From the NCBI GenBank assembly GCA_015680685.1, contig MNCI01005895.1, forward strand, positions 495,470-559,469: DNA of 64,000 bases. The letters are read 5' to 3'. Positions 51,200-62,851 of this stretch are shown in pieces. Source of the stretch: Gnetum montanum (Eukaryota > Streptophyta > Gnetopsida > Gnetales > Gnetaceae). Made by a program: the position numbers and the translations under genes. The stretch's first letter is position 1; each line of letters opens with the position of its first letter. The notes beneath the pieces were generated by a model, which was given only the letters and a program-made list of their open reading frames with translations, ran no database searches and was not told the origin of the DNA.

Positions 51200-53927
51200 C
51201 TAAGCTAGTGCATCTCTATGAGCCATAAAATTCATGACTAGTTCATAAAGGTTTGGTGATGTATTCTTTTGTTCCAATGATCATTTGGCTTACTCTATTA
51301 CTGTGAAGAAATTCTTTCCCTTGGTGTGCAATCTTTGGCCTCAGTGCTTTCAACTTCCTCCATTCTTCCTAGAGTTTCTGGCCTAGGTTTCAATGTATGT
51401 ACCCTATACCCCTTGTCCATGGATGTAGTTGGTATTTGTGTAGACCTTAGTGAGTTAGTTAACTTTAAAGCCTTTTGTTGTTGACCATATTTAGTGGTCT
51501 TAGTTGTTGATTTGGTGACAGGTCATTTTTTTTGCCATTGTGGTGATGGTTTCTTACTAACCTTTGAGGTGTGGACCACTATAGGTGGGCTTTGATCATA
51601 GGTTGTTATATTTTTGCTTGTTGAAGGTGGAGGAACCTAGATAACAAATGGTTCCTTAGGCTTTGAGGGGTTGGTAACTCATGGTCTTGATTATGAATTT
51701 GATGCCACTAAAGGTGGAACACATATGATGATAAGCTTCTTAGGGGCTAGAGGAGGTGGTACCTATATGATGAAGGGCTCTTTAGGATTTTTTTGAGGCT
51801 ATGATGGTACTCTAATGATTAACAATTTTTTAGAAGGATGAGACCATTTGGTTTCTATGAATGAGACTATAGTGTAAATGTTGTTATTGGTGCTTGGAGA
51901 GTTGGGCTCATTAAACACTAGCTCTTTGTGGTATATCATCTTCTAGAGGTCATCCTTTAATTATAGGTAAAAATTGATGTCATGAATAGCCATTTTATGA
52001 TAGTGGAAAAACCTATCCAATCTAAAGTACTTTAGTAGCTTTAGAGCATCTTTGGTGGCCATTGTTCAGTCTCGAGCTATGTTAGAAAGATAATCATGCC
52101 TCTTAAGAGCTTCCTCAAATAGTTTCTTATGTTGTATATAGTTTCCTTTAAGTAGCTTTTCAAAAATGTTAGAGGGCTTCTTAGAAAACCTTGTGTACTT
52201 AGACCTATCCTTCCACTCAAAAGTTGGTCTTGGTTGATTTGGGGCATAGGAAGTGAATAGTTGTCATGATTTTGAAAATGTGTTGTGAGGCAGTAACCCT
52301 TGCCTCTTTACTTATTTTGATTTTTTTGTTACTGCAACCACAATTATATGCTATTACTTTTTTTTATTGCTATTTCTTCTTGCATATTGATTTTTGTAGG
52401 CTACATAGGTTGGGTCATAATTGGCCTCAATGACATCCTCTATGTCCTTGATTTGAAAAAATGCTTGGCTAAGTGACTATAGGTCCAAATAGTAAAATTT
52501 TGACTTAATAAAGTCACTAACTACCTTCTCGAATGTGGTGAGAAGATAAGTCTTGGCTATTGGTTCTGGAATCTCATTTAGAAGGGCATCCCATTGTTGT
52601 ATAAACTTTGTATAGGTTTAAGGGGTCCCTGCTTGACCTTCACTAGTTGTTCAAGAGTCGTGTTAGGTTTCAAGTTATATTTGAAATGGTTACTTAAATG
52701 AAAAATTAAGTCTTCAAGCTAAGAAATGGATCCTCTTGGTAGCACATGATACAAACCTAGAACTTTCATAGTAAGGGACATGGGGAAAGTCTCCATTATA
52801 GTATGTCACCAAGCTTGCAATAACAAAAATTAAAAACAAAATGTAATAAGGTTTGCATTAAGATTACCTTTGTTGTTGTACTTGTTGAATTAAGGTATAG
52901 GGATGCTTGAAGGAAGAGTTATTTGTGGGATAGTAGGACTAATTGGATCATCTTGATAGAAATCCATGATCTTCACTATCTATTTTGTGAAGGACTTAAG
53001 ATTCCATAACACTTTTGTAAGATCCTAGGCCATTTGAAATGCTTGATTTAGGCCTTGGGACATCCTAGCAAGTTGTGGAATCTATACAAATTGTTTCAGT
53101 GAGAGTTGGAAGGCCTATGGCCTTGCAATAGGTTGTGGAATAGAAGGGAGAGGCTAGGTCATCATGGTTGTAGGGGGCCCAAACAGTGAGAAGGAGGTTG
53201 GAGCAGGTACTTGGGGAACAAAGGGTACAAATGGTATATGTGATCCTTGTATTTTTTGGGGTCACACCATGGGACCCATTATCATGGAGAAGGGATTAGT
53301 GGTGGTGATAACCATTAGTGATGACCAAGCTAACCATGGTTGTATGGAAAACAACATGGATGAGAAAATGAGTGTGGCTTAGGGCACAGATTATGCTTGA
53401 TGCACTACTATAATGGGTACTAGCCCAATCATGGTTGGATAAACATGTGACAAAGGTTAAAGAACTATCCCCATGGAGGAGGTAGGAGAGACCAAAGTGG
53501 GTATAGTGGCTTAGGAAGCTAATTGTTTGAGTAGGCTTCCTAACAAGTTTTCTAGTTTAGGCTCTGCCTCAAACTCATCTTGTTCTTCATGATGATCCTT
53601 AGAGCTTAATTTTCCATCTTGCTCATCCATCTCAATTAGATAAGAGAAAATGTATGCATGGGTGTGAGGCAGTGGTATCTTGTTGTATGGGGAAGGAATG
53701 TATTTCTTTCCATTACGTTGAATAAGTTTATATTCACATTTGGATTCTGCCTCTACCTATAAGATGAGCAAGACTACCTAGATCTTAGCATAAATGCAAA
53801 TATAATAATTTTCATCAGTGACTACAAAATATGGGCTCTATGCTATTAGCCTAGGTGATTATCTATAGTAATCCATAGTAGGATCTTTAGGGTCATATAC
53901 CCTTACAACATCTTGGTTAGATGCCAT
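51200..53927 (-). pseudogene. Element 4 gag polyprotein, broken
   Basis: Starts at an ATG at 53927 (MASNQDVVRVYDPKDPTMDYYR). The N-terminal part is followed by an acidic region (EMDEQDGKLSSKDHHEEQDEFE). The capsid core near 52760-52400 reads VLGLYHVLPRGSISQLEDL, HFKYNLKPNTTLEQLVKVKQ, then after a frameshift IEDVIEANYDPTYVAYK. A long Pro/Lys-rich part follows, with repeated KEPFVI.VPPP phrases (51800-51600). Stops are mainly TAG/TAA/TGA where Q/R/W are likely. The start MASN.. recalls element 2 gag. It runs directly into the protease frame. Confidence 0.6.
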
Positions 53928-54956
53928 ATCAATGAGGTTGAGGGGTAAAATGATATATTAGTTGAAAGACATTTTGATTGGATTTAAAATTGGTTTAGTA
54001 AATTTTATAATTAATTTTGAAATCAAGATTCTAGTAAGTGGAATTACCCAAGGTGCAAGAGGTTATAACTGAAAAAGTAGTTGAAACTACAATTACAAGT
54101 ATAGTGTAGGTTTCAATGGAAGTGATGTATACTACACTTTGAAAAAAGATGTTAAAGTTGTAGATGTGTTGGGAGGACCAATGATGCTTGTTTGATGAGT
54201 AGGATCTATGTTGGAGGGTGGAGAGGAAAAAATTGCATTATTTAGTTAGACTATGTTGGTGAAACCTCCTAAGAAAAAAGTAGAGATTTTGAAAAAGTAA
54301 ATGTGAAATATTGGTTTTCCCAGTACTATGTTGGGGTGTTTGAGAGGACTACATTGGCCTTCCAACCCAAATTTCATAGTAACATGTTTATGTGAAGGTG
54401 ACGTTACTATATTTCCTAGTTAACTACATTTTTGTAGGTGGTGGGAAATGGTTTTTTTACTTGAAAAAATCAAGCTAAAAGTTTTTCATCCAAAGGAAAT
54501 GCACTAGTTTTAGAATTTAGATGTGAATTTTGGTCTTCCCAATGACTACATTGGATTCTTGGGAATGACTACATAAGATTTTCCACAAAATTGCATAGTG
54601 GATGGATTTGGGTGTTTGAGTGAGGCCTATATTAGGTTTTCAAGATATCCTGGATGTGGGTTTTGCAATTTCATGTGTTGACTATGTTGGCTTTAGAAAG
54701 TCTAGTAACTACTATGAAAATGATGTAGAAACCCAAATCATCCACAAAAACTATGTTGAGTATTTAGTTGTGGAAATTTGAATACCAACATTGATCTTAT
54801 GGGTAGATGCCTGTAGGTTTTAGATTTCAAAATGTAGAAGACTTGATTTTGGAAAATGCTTGAACCATGTTTTAAAAACTAGTTCGAAAAGGTTTTGGAA
54901 AAGATCTTTGCAAAATGTTTTGAAAAATGGTTCTGGGCTAAGAATTTAGGGGGAGG

Positions 54957-54973
54957 TCCTCCTTTTAGCTCCA
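54957..54973 (-). promoter_or_regulatory. Element 4 primer-binding site, tRNA-Asn type
   Basis: On the minus strand TGGAGCTAAAAGGAGGA aligns with TGGCGCTAGAAGGAGGG at 14 of 17 positions. It sits between the LTR-like block on its right and gag about 1 kb to its left, the correct order for a minus-strand element. Confidence 0.62.
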
Positions 54974-54978
54974 AAAAC

Positions 54979-56200
54979 TATAGCACATGGAAAATTTAGT
55001 TGATGGAGGAACCAAAAGTCCTAGGTACAACTACCTAACCTTGGATCCCAAGGACCTTTAAGAAACATGATCCAAGGTACTCTAGATGGTTTGGTCGATC
55101 ACCCAGGGAGTTAGAGAATGTAAATGTAGAAAATAAAATTTTAGATTTGACCAAAAATAAACACAGAATTAAACTTGGAATAAAATGTACACTACAAATG
55201 AATTAACAAAATTTATTAAAATAGCAAAAAAATTTAAAGTGTAAAGTTTGAGTATAGATTGTGTGCTGAAATGCACAAGAAGCTTGTCTGGACAAATCTT
55301 AAAGCTTGTTGGAGTTGATAGGTTGTATTCTATAGTCAAACTCCATGATCCAGCTACTCCCTAATCCCAATCATCAAAAGTCACTTGCTAGTTTTTTCTT
55401 GGATATCCATATTTTTGGTATAAATGTTGTGAATAATGGTGTTTTACTTTTGTAGCAATGGGACTATGCTAAGAGTCTTTGGTGCTTAGGTAGATGCCAA
55501 ATTCCTCAGTAGTCTTGCAAAGTGCTAAAATGGATTTAAGATGCTCAAGGTTGGTACAGTGATATGGTTTCAAAAATATTCCAGAATAGCCAAAAAATGT
55601 TCTTTCAAATCTAAATATTATATTCAAGTTTGGCTTTTATAGGCTTTAAATTTGCTGAATTTAGGCTACAAAGTTTTGCTAGGATTGCTAATAGATTGAT
55701 GTTATTTGTAGGTGTTGCAAGCCATAATCCCCCAACATAGTTGATCATTTATGCTATGTTTTGACAATCAAGGACCATCAAAACCACACCAAATACTAAA
55801 AAATAGTAAATAGACTTTTGTGACTATGTTGGCTTCACCTCAACTATGTTAGCCTTGGAGAGCTACTCTAGCATTATTAGAATTTGTTGTGAAATGTGGT
55901 GACTATGCTGATCATGTGAATGCTACTAAAGATCTAAGATGACTATGTTGGCCATGTTGTAACTATTGAGAATTGTTGTGACTACAATAGCCATTATTGG
56001 AAAAGTTGAAAATCCAACAACCTGAATGCTAACCTTGGAACATACATAATGGATTTTGTGGAAACTACATTGGGAGTTGCTGAAAAATAAAAATCCAATA
56101 CCACCAACACTAGGTGTAGGTGGCTCCAGCATAGTTGAGGCTATACTAGCATAAAAAAACATGAAAATGCAAAATTTGATGGCCCTAAGGCATTTTCAGC
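54979..56200 (-). repeat. Element 4, probable 5' LTR
   Basis: Starts about five bases beyond the primer site at a TATAGCAC (TG changed to TA). A minus-strand TATAAAAG lies at 55634-55641. The upstream side (55800-56150) carries repeated GACTATGTTGGC / GACTACAATAGCC motifs. The right end and the partner LTR were not found, so extent is approximate. Confidence 0.5.
55631..55644 (-). promoter_or_regulatory. TATA box of element 4 LTR
   Basis: Minus-strand GCCTATAAAAGCCA, the best TATA match in this LTR, with the GACTATGTTGG motif cluster upstream of it. Confidence 0.5.
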
Positions 56201-56399
56201 CTTCTCCAACCCAAATATAGACATGGCAATGCTTTTTCCACTTGCGAAGTTAGACAATAGCTACTTATGAAGCATTTTTTAGTCCAAAAAATTTAAAATA
56301 TGCAAGATTACAACTCTTAGAGTACAAATCTCACATTTACAACAAAATCTTCCCTCAAGTTGGATGGTGGAAGTTACAAATTGCAATATGAATTTTCTT

Positions 56400-57110
56400 A
56401 GTGGTGTTTCAAAAGACTCCTTGTGTTGTAAGGATACCATCACTCGCATCTTTCAAAGGATCATTCATCATTAGAGTGCATCTTCCCATTACCACTGGGC
56501 CTACAATGCATGTTGACCAACATCCTCTTATGGTAGCTAATGCAAAAACTTCTTTATAGTTTGATAACAAAAACCACCAACCAAGTAATGTAAGAAACAT
56601 GCCCCTAAGCCTAAGGCCAAAGATAACAAGTAAATGAAGGCATGGAAGGAAGTGTGTCCATCGAAGACCACAGCTATTTCAACTATCTCCATGAGCTTCA
56701 ATGCTCAAACCACTTCAACTAGTCAACCTAGGGAGAACTATAAAAAATAATAGATGGGAAAGGAGTCCAAACCGTAAACACTAAAGCATGATGTTCAAAT
56801 CCTAGGTAGAACCAAGAAACTTAAAGGTAATAAAAATGAAAAATTAATGAGCAATGACAAAGACTTTCTCAATTCCATGGAGCATGTGAAATTCTCCTTA
56901 GAGTAAAAGAATACCTCCTTGAGCTTGTATGATCTAGTAATGACCTCCTTCACTCACTTTGAAGTCTTAAGAATGATGTGAACTTCAATTGCTATTAGTA
57001 AGGATATTCCTACAAATGAAGAATTCATTCATGTAGTAATAGTGCCACCTTCACCTAGGGAAGAAATGAAGTTGTCATATTTAACCATTTGATAGAGCAA
57101 ACTTCATTAG
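56400..57110 (+). pseudogene. Unrecognised coding remnant
   Basis: One + frame reads with few stops: KHAPKPKAKDNK, MKAWKEVCPSKTTAIST, HDVQILGRTKKLKGNKNEK, NDKDFLNSMEHVKFSLE, LYDLVMTSFTHFEVLRMM, EEFIHVVIVPPSPREEMK. The composition (Lys-rich linker, then hydrophobic helices) is compatible with a gag-protease linker of another gypsy element, but no diagnostic motif is visible. Confidence 0.35.
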
Positions 57111-57639
57111 AAATTTTGTTAATTGTTTGGTTTGAAGTAAAACTCAGTTTCATTTGGAAATGATAAATTCCATGCCTATGGAATTTGTATCAAATAACTC
57201 AAGTGCCAATTTCGTATGTAAATTAAGGATTTAGTGTTGATGAGGATTTCTTGAAAATGTGATGGAGAACAATAATATGATTGAATGCTCAAAAAATTGT
57301 GAATGCAAAAATTAGTTTATGAGCTGTCCAAATGTTTGTTATTGTTCAAAGTAGTGCACAAATATGTCATTCTACAAATAGAAAGAAGTTAAGATAACTA
57401 AGATTAAATCCTATGGGTGAGGAGTAGAAGTAGCAGGAATTGTTAAGAAATGAGAATTCACTATTTAATATATAGGCAAAGTTATACATTATGTGAGTAG
57501 AAACTCTGAAAACTAAACATAAAGTAACAAACAAAAATTAAAAAAGAAAAGAAAAGCAAAGCAACCAGACCAGAAATAGGAGGCACGCAAAAATTATCAA
57601 GCAGAATCTTAGAAGAAACAAAACCTTGAGAAATGGCAT

Positions 57640-58440
57640 CATGACATGTATTCATCAGAGAAAATTAAGCATATCACAGTTCCAATTGTTTGAATCGTCC
57701 TGCAAAATGTCATTGCCATATGACCGTCATTTACAGAAAATCCAAAACCTTACTCCACGAAATGTTGTCTACTCATAACGATTTTTGGGTTACTATTGTT
57801 CCAAATTGAAATTCGAAAAAAAAATCCCGCTATAGTTAGATATAGTGGGTTGAGTAGCAATGGCTACAGCTAGAATCCATTAGCGTCTCTGAATGTACAG
57901 GATTTTATTAGCTCACACAGTATTAGAGCCTCAGCTTGGAATTAGACGCTACGTTTCTCAACAGCATCCCAACATCTAACCCATCACGGATCTGCCAAAG
58001 GTTGGCAAATGTTTGAAGAAGAATCTGCCAGTAAGTAATGCCATAGTTTCAAATAATCGTCCACGGCACCGACTTTCTAGCTACATCAAGAATGACAATG
58101 ATGGAGTTGGCCACCTTGTAAAGATCACCTCCACTTCCAAATGGAGACGTTAATGCGTAGATTCACGCTGGGAGTGCATGACCGATGGCATTCATGGCAT
58201 CCAAAACACAGTGAACAAATGGCAGCGACAGGTATTTTCTAACACGGGGAAAAATGGCAGTCGTGAACATGGCCATGAACCTGAAGACGTTGGAGGCAGG
58301 AGCGACATCGATGTGAGATATTACAACATCATCAGCATCGAGAATGGAAGGAGCATAATGTGATGAACTGCAAACCCTTGTGCGTACATCACGTGGCAAA
58401 CAATGAATCCTTATTCTTACGTGTGTACAGCAAGCCGAAG
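57640..58440 (-). pseudogene. CpG-retaining gene-like region, unidentified
   Basis: CpG is abundant here, in contrast to the flanks, so the DNA has probably not been heavily methylated. The minus frame is readable across two stops from about 58440: CLPRDVRTRVCSSSHYAPS, ASNVFRFMAMFTTAIFPRV, YLSLPFVHCVLDAMNAIGHA, SPFGSGGDLYKVANSIIVIL, QILLQTFANLWQIRDGLDVG, LLRNVASNSKLRL-stop near 57930. The final block looks like a genuine protein C-terminus. It may be a host gene fragment or recent pseudogene; the frame could also contain introns. The product is not recognised. Confidence 0.45.
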
Positions 58441-58511
58441 ATAATTCCATTTTATCTTGGAAATTAATGTTTGGGTTAGAACATAAAACTATATATATTA
58501 TTATTGTGTGT

Positions 58512-58678
58512 ATGAAGTTAGAATATAACCTTGAATAATGGCAATACATGTCTAAGTTAAATTTCCTTGAATACTCCTTTACCATATAGAATATAACCTT
58601 TATATTACCTTTACCATGAAGTTAGAATATAACCTTGAATAATAGCAATACACTCAATTTTATATGGTAAAGGAGTAT
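58512..58678. repeat. 37-bp direct repeat and 18-bp perfect inverted repeat
   Basis: Direct copies at 58512-58548 and 58616-58652 (ATGAAGTTAGAATATAACC...). Perfect inverted arms ATACTCCTTTACCATATA (58571-58588) and TATATGGTAAAGGAGTAT (58661-58678), 72 bp apart. Lies just upstream of the gene-like minus-strand region. Confidence 0.88.
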
Positions 58679-58739
58679 ATAAAAGGATAAAAAGAAAAAA
58701 AAAACAATTTAAAATAAAAATTTAGTAGAGAGGATTTAC

Positions 58740-60603
58740 GAGCATGACATCAACCTTGGAACTATGAACACATCAACGATCTCCACAAACATGTATGCTA
58801 CTTTTGTTTTGTTTTTTTTTTTTTTCATTTTTACAACTGCATATGTTACTCTATACTTTGCCATGTTTGCAATTGAAATTGCATGCCATGATCTCATAGG
58901 ATGAAGTACTTGACATACTATCGTGTGAAGAGCTCCGTGTCTTTTAACTTTTCTTCTCTACAATTGCTCCTAGACCTTCTACCATCAGGGTCTCATGGCT
59001 ATGCTTCAATCTCCCATGGTTGCTAGTAATGGCAGTACTCAAGGGTTATTGTTGTCACTATCTCTACCTTCTCCATGTACCATTGGTTCATTTTCCTATT
59101 CAAAATATAGGGATGAGGATTTTATACATTGCCACATTGCATCTTGAATTTCTTTTAGGGAGAAGGTGGCTGCTACAGTAGTTGATGCATAGAGACATCT
59201 AATTTGATGTCGATAATGTCCATTCCATATGTGGTGGAAACACATACAAGTTCCACTATAGTTTTAACACCTAAGGGGTACACTTTGTTAAATTGAGGGT
59301 TTTTGTCCTTGCTACTTCCAAGAGCGTATACATTGTTACCTTGGCAGTAGTGACCCTTCAAGCCCTACTTGCATCATGAAAAAAATATACTCCATACAAA
59401 TCTATAACAGAGATTCATGATAGTGGTTATTGTTTTGTTTTTGTTTTTTCTCTAAGATGAATACCCATCTTGGAATTCCTTTTTGCTTCTAGTTCTACTA
59501 TGATTTCACAGCCGCCTCATTAATATTATTTCATCTTTTTCCTTAATCTAGTTCTAGGGATCAACATAGAACATTAATTTTATAGAGTTTCTTCTTCCTA
59601 AGTTATAGGGCCTACATATAGTTTTAATTAGATACTAGGGTCTTGAATATTTTTATTTTTATATACTAATCTTTCCTTTAATCAGATAAGTTTGGTCTTT
59701 TCTACACAACAATCATTATTGTCTAAGCAACCTTGCTAATTGTGAACAATCCCAAGTAGAAGAATCCTCAACAACATTATCTCTATTGCTTGGAAACTGG
59801 GACATTTCCAAAATGCTGAAATATTACCAAACATTTGCTAGACTTGTGTAGAATCATCCTATATAGCGAATGAAACGGAATGTACATCCCACAAATTTGA
59901 TGATGCAAATGTAAATTCTAGTGTGGAGTACCATAACATTTACATAAGAGAACTACAAATTTTATAACCGTTGCCTTATTATTTAACATTCATAAATTCC
60001 ATAATTTATACCTTTGGCTTTCTGCCTTGAAATTATGGATGCTTAAGCTAGAATTATGGCACCTTGAGAGCACTTTTCATTCATCTTCCTTTCTGCAACA
60101 TTCATGATTTAATCATGCTTCATATTATTGTCCTTTTTAAAATAAGTAATCCAACTCTTCATATCATAAATTAATCTTCCAATTATTAGTAAAAAGTAAA
60201 TAGCCCAATGTAATCTTCATCATCATCTTGAAAGAAAACTACTCCATAAAATGGTATAAATGTGATAACATTTCTCACCCTACCCTCTTTGCGTATCAAT
60301 TGAGAAAAAAATTCCATTGAAAACATTTGTACATAGAATTTTTTTTTTTTTTGAGGAAAACTTTAATCAAACTAAATGTTTGATGGAATAAAAACCACAC
60401 TCCTAATAAAACTTAGAAAACTATAGAAAATTTTTTTTATACAAACTATTCTGTGGATGGGAAGAGAAGAGTTAAAGTAACTTTTTAAGGGGTTCTTATA
60501 TTATGAATCCTCTCATATGTAATTTCAGTCATGATGAATGCTCTTCTTTCCTCTTTTTGCTTAGTTAAAGCCTCAACTTGGTCTTCAACCTTGTCTTCAA
60601 GAA
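58740..60603. other. AT-rich unassigned DNA
   Basis: Scattered short open frames (for example minus 59173-59361) without recognisable motifs, plus homopolymer T runs near 58810 and 60340. Nothing firm can be named. Confidence 0.4.
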
Positions 60604-60951
60604 CTATCTTTGTTTCTTTCTCATCCAACTCTTTGGCCACTGATTTTTGAGGTTCTTTCTAACTAGTTGCTTTTGTGTCTTAACACATAAGAACCTCTCA
60701 CAAAGAATCATCTTGATTAGACTTTCCTTTGTATTTAGCTTCATTTGATTTAAGCTATCCCAAACATTAGAATGTATTGAGTGATCACTAGTGAGGAAAC
60801 TAAAGTCATTTGAAAGACAAATTAAGAAAAGGCTTTCACTATATACTCTATTGGTAGTTTCCTTACAATAGGCTTTCATGACATGCTCTGGCCAGCATCC
60901 TGTAACATATGGGATAAAAGGCCTTCTTACTATCATCTCTCTATGAACCAT
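60604..60951 (-). CDS. Open frame of 115 codons, possibly copia-type gag fragment
   Basis: An uninterrupted minus-strand ATG frame: SLFLICLSNDFSFLTSDHSI, then VWDSLNQMKLNTKESLIKM and a basic tail. The spacing hydrophobic..LSND....VWDSL resembles the UBN2-type gag of copia elements (al..I...l.......ta...Wd.L). The match is loose, no zinc knuckle or pol follows, and chance openness in AT-rich DNA cannot be excluded. Confidence 0.3.
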   Translation of the reverse strand: MVHREMIVRRPFIPYVTGCWPEHVMKAYCKETTNRVYSESLFLICLSNDFSFLTSDHSIHSNVWDSLNQMKLNTKESLIKMILCERFLCVKTQKQLVRKNLKNQWPKSWMRKKQR

Positions 60952-61340
60952 CTTTTTATCTCACACTTAAACACTTTACTTGCTCATCTCATCCAAGTGT
61001 TGAATTGAGAGATGTTGTGTTTCCAAGAAATTCACATCTCTTTATATAGCATAAGATAAATTTGAAATTCTTACCAATTCCAACAAGCATCTTTTATGCT
61101 TAGCCAAAACTTATTTAATTTCCATCATCATATAGTTGGCTAATTTAAATTCCATTATTTGGTTGTTGAAATTAATTTACCACTAAGTAGTTATCTAAAC
61201 TGCTACTCCCACTTATGCACATCATAAGTAATGATTACTTTGAGATAATATAAATTTAATATTTAAAATAATACTTTAAATTTAATATTTAATCTAATAC
61301 ACTAGCATATACATGTTTTATTATATCATACACACTTGCC

Positions 61341-61490
61341 NNNNNNNNNNNNNNNNNNNNNNNNNNNNNNNNNNNNNNNNNNNNNNNNNNNNNNNNNNNN
61401 NNNNNNNNNNNNNNNNNNNNNNNNNNNNNNNNNNNNNNNNNNNNNNNNNNNNNNNNNNNNNNNNNNNNNNNNNNNNNNNNNNNNNNNNNN
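61341..61490. other. Assembly gap (150 N)
   Basis: Ns interrupt the last part of the minus-strand integrase C-terminus; the true gap length is unknown. Confidence 0.97.
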
Positions 61491-62851
61491 TCCATTGCAC
61501 TTAATGTAGATAACTTGTATGTGTCTTCTAATAATTGCCTATTGATCTGAAATGGACTAGTCCATACTGTTGAAAATTTATTTGGCTTCTTCATATTCCA
61601 TAGTAATACAAGATCACCTATTTTGAAAGTCCTTTTCAAAGCCTTTCTATCAAACCACCTTTTAACTTGAGAAGCATTCTTTAATAATTTATCATTAGCT
61701 CTATCCATTTCAACTTCTCTCCTAATGAGCAAGGACATAAAAATTCTATTTTTATTAGTTTTCTCACTATACTTTTACAAAAAATCAAAGGTTGAGTTTA
61801 TAATCATTTTCGTAATTCTATTAGAAAGACCATAGACCAAGTTATATGCTGATGTTCCAATAGCCTTCTTAAATCTAATATGGTTGGCCATAATGTAGAT
61901 TGCAAGTAATCAATCCAATTTCCTAGATTCCCATCCATTGATTTTTTAATGTAGGAAATAAGCTTTTTATTTGTAGATTCAGCTAAGTCATTCCCTTGAG
62001 AATAATAATTTGAAGAAGAAAGTAGAAAGATGGATATTTCCTATGCCCATGTTATAAATTATTCAAATTCAAAAGCAGGTCCATTATCGGATACCAACAC
62101 TTGAAGTAGACAAAAACAACTTAGAATTTGATCTTTCAAGAACTTAAACATGTCTAATGTTGATCTTTTTCTCAAAGATTTTGCATCAAATCATTTAGTA
62201 AAGTAACCAGTATTCATGAAAATAAACTTATGTCCAACTCTCGAAGGATTCATTGTGCCAATAAAATCTAAGCCCGATTGCTAAAATGGTCTACATGAAA
62301 TTATCGATTTTAAGGGAGATCTAGCCTTTTTGATTTTTTATCCATGAATTTGACATTTGTAACATCCTTGAATCCTTGAACTAATATCATGGTACATACT
62401 AGGCCAATAAAAACCATAGTGGAGTATATGTTGCATATTTGACTTAGGAGATTCATAGAAAAAATTAGAATGATCATGAAATTGTTCTAAGATAGGACTA
62501 ATTTAATCATTATTAAAAAATTCCAACAAACACTCTCTGACATCATTTTATATAAGATTCCATATTTAATCAAAATTTTATTTTCTCTGTTGAAGAAACC
62601 TCTGTTCTGACTTGTAGTTAAGTTATTTGAAACCTTTCACGTATTAAGGAATTCTTGAATTTTATCATACTAGTTTTCTTCATGAGTCTTAAGCACACAT
62701 AGCTCATTTTCTCTAGCCATTAACTTGGCTAATCCCCTTCCTTTAATAGTATTTCATATTTTAAATAAAAATTGAAATCTTGAAGCTTTATCAGCCATTT
62801 TCCTCTTTTCAACCCAATTTTGTTTTGGATGAAGAATTGCTTAACTATAGG
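61491..62851 (-). pseudogene. Element 5: gypsy RNase H-integrase fragment with DDE triad
   Basis: Minus-strand order: end of RNase H (VKQFFIQNKIGLKRGKWLIK, LQDFNFYLKYE), integrase zinc finger (HYGFYWPSMYHDIS, C.KCQ.HG), catalytic core QSGLDFIGTMNPS (first Asp 62266-62268), LVSDNGPAFEFE (second Asp 62086-62088), YSQGNDLAESTNK (Glu 61978-61980, 35-residue spacing), then RWFDRKALKRTFKIGDLVLLW and FSTVWTSPFQI, the C-terminal GPF-like domain, before the gap. Stops at several TAG/TAA positions break it. The rest of pol is cut off at 62852 by an inserted LTR. Confidence 0.8.
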
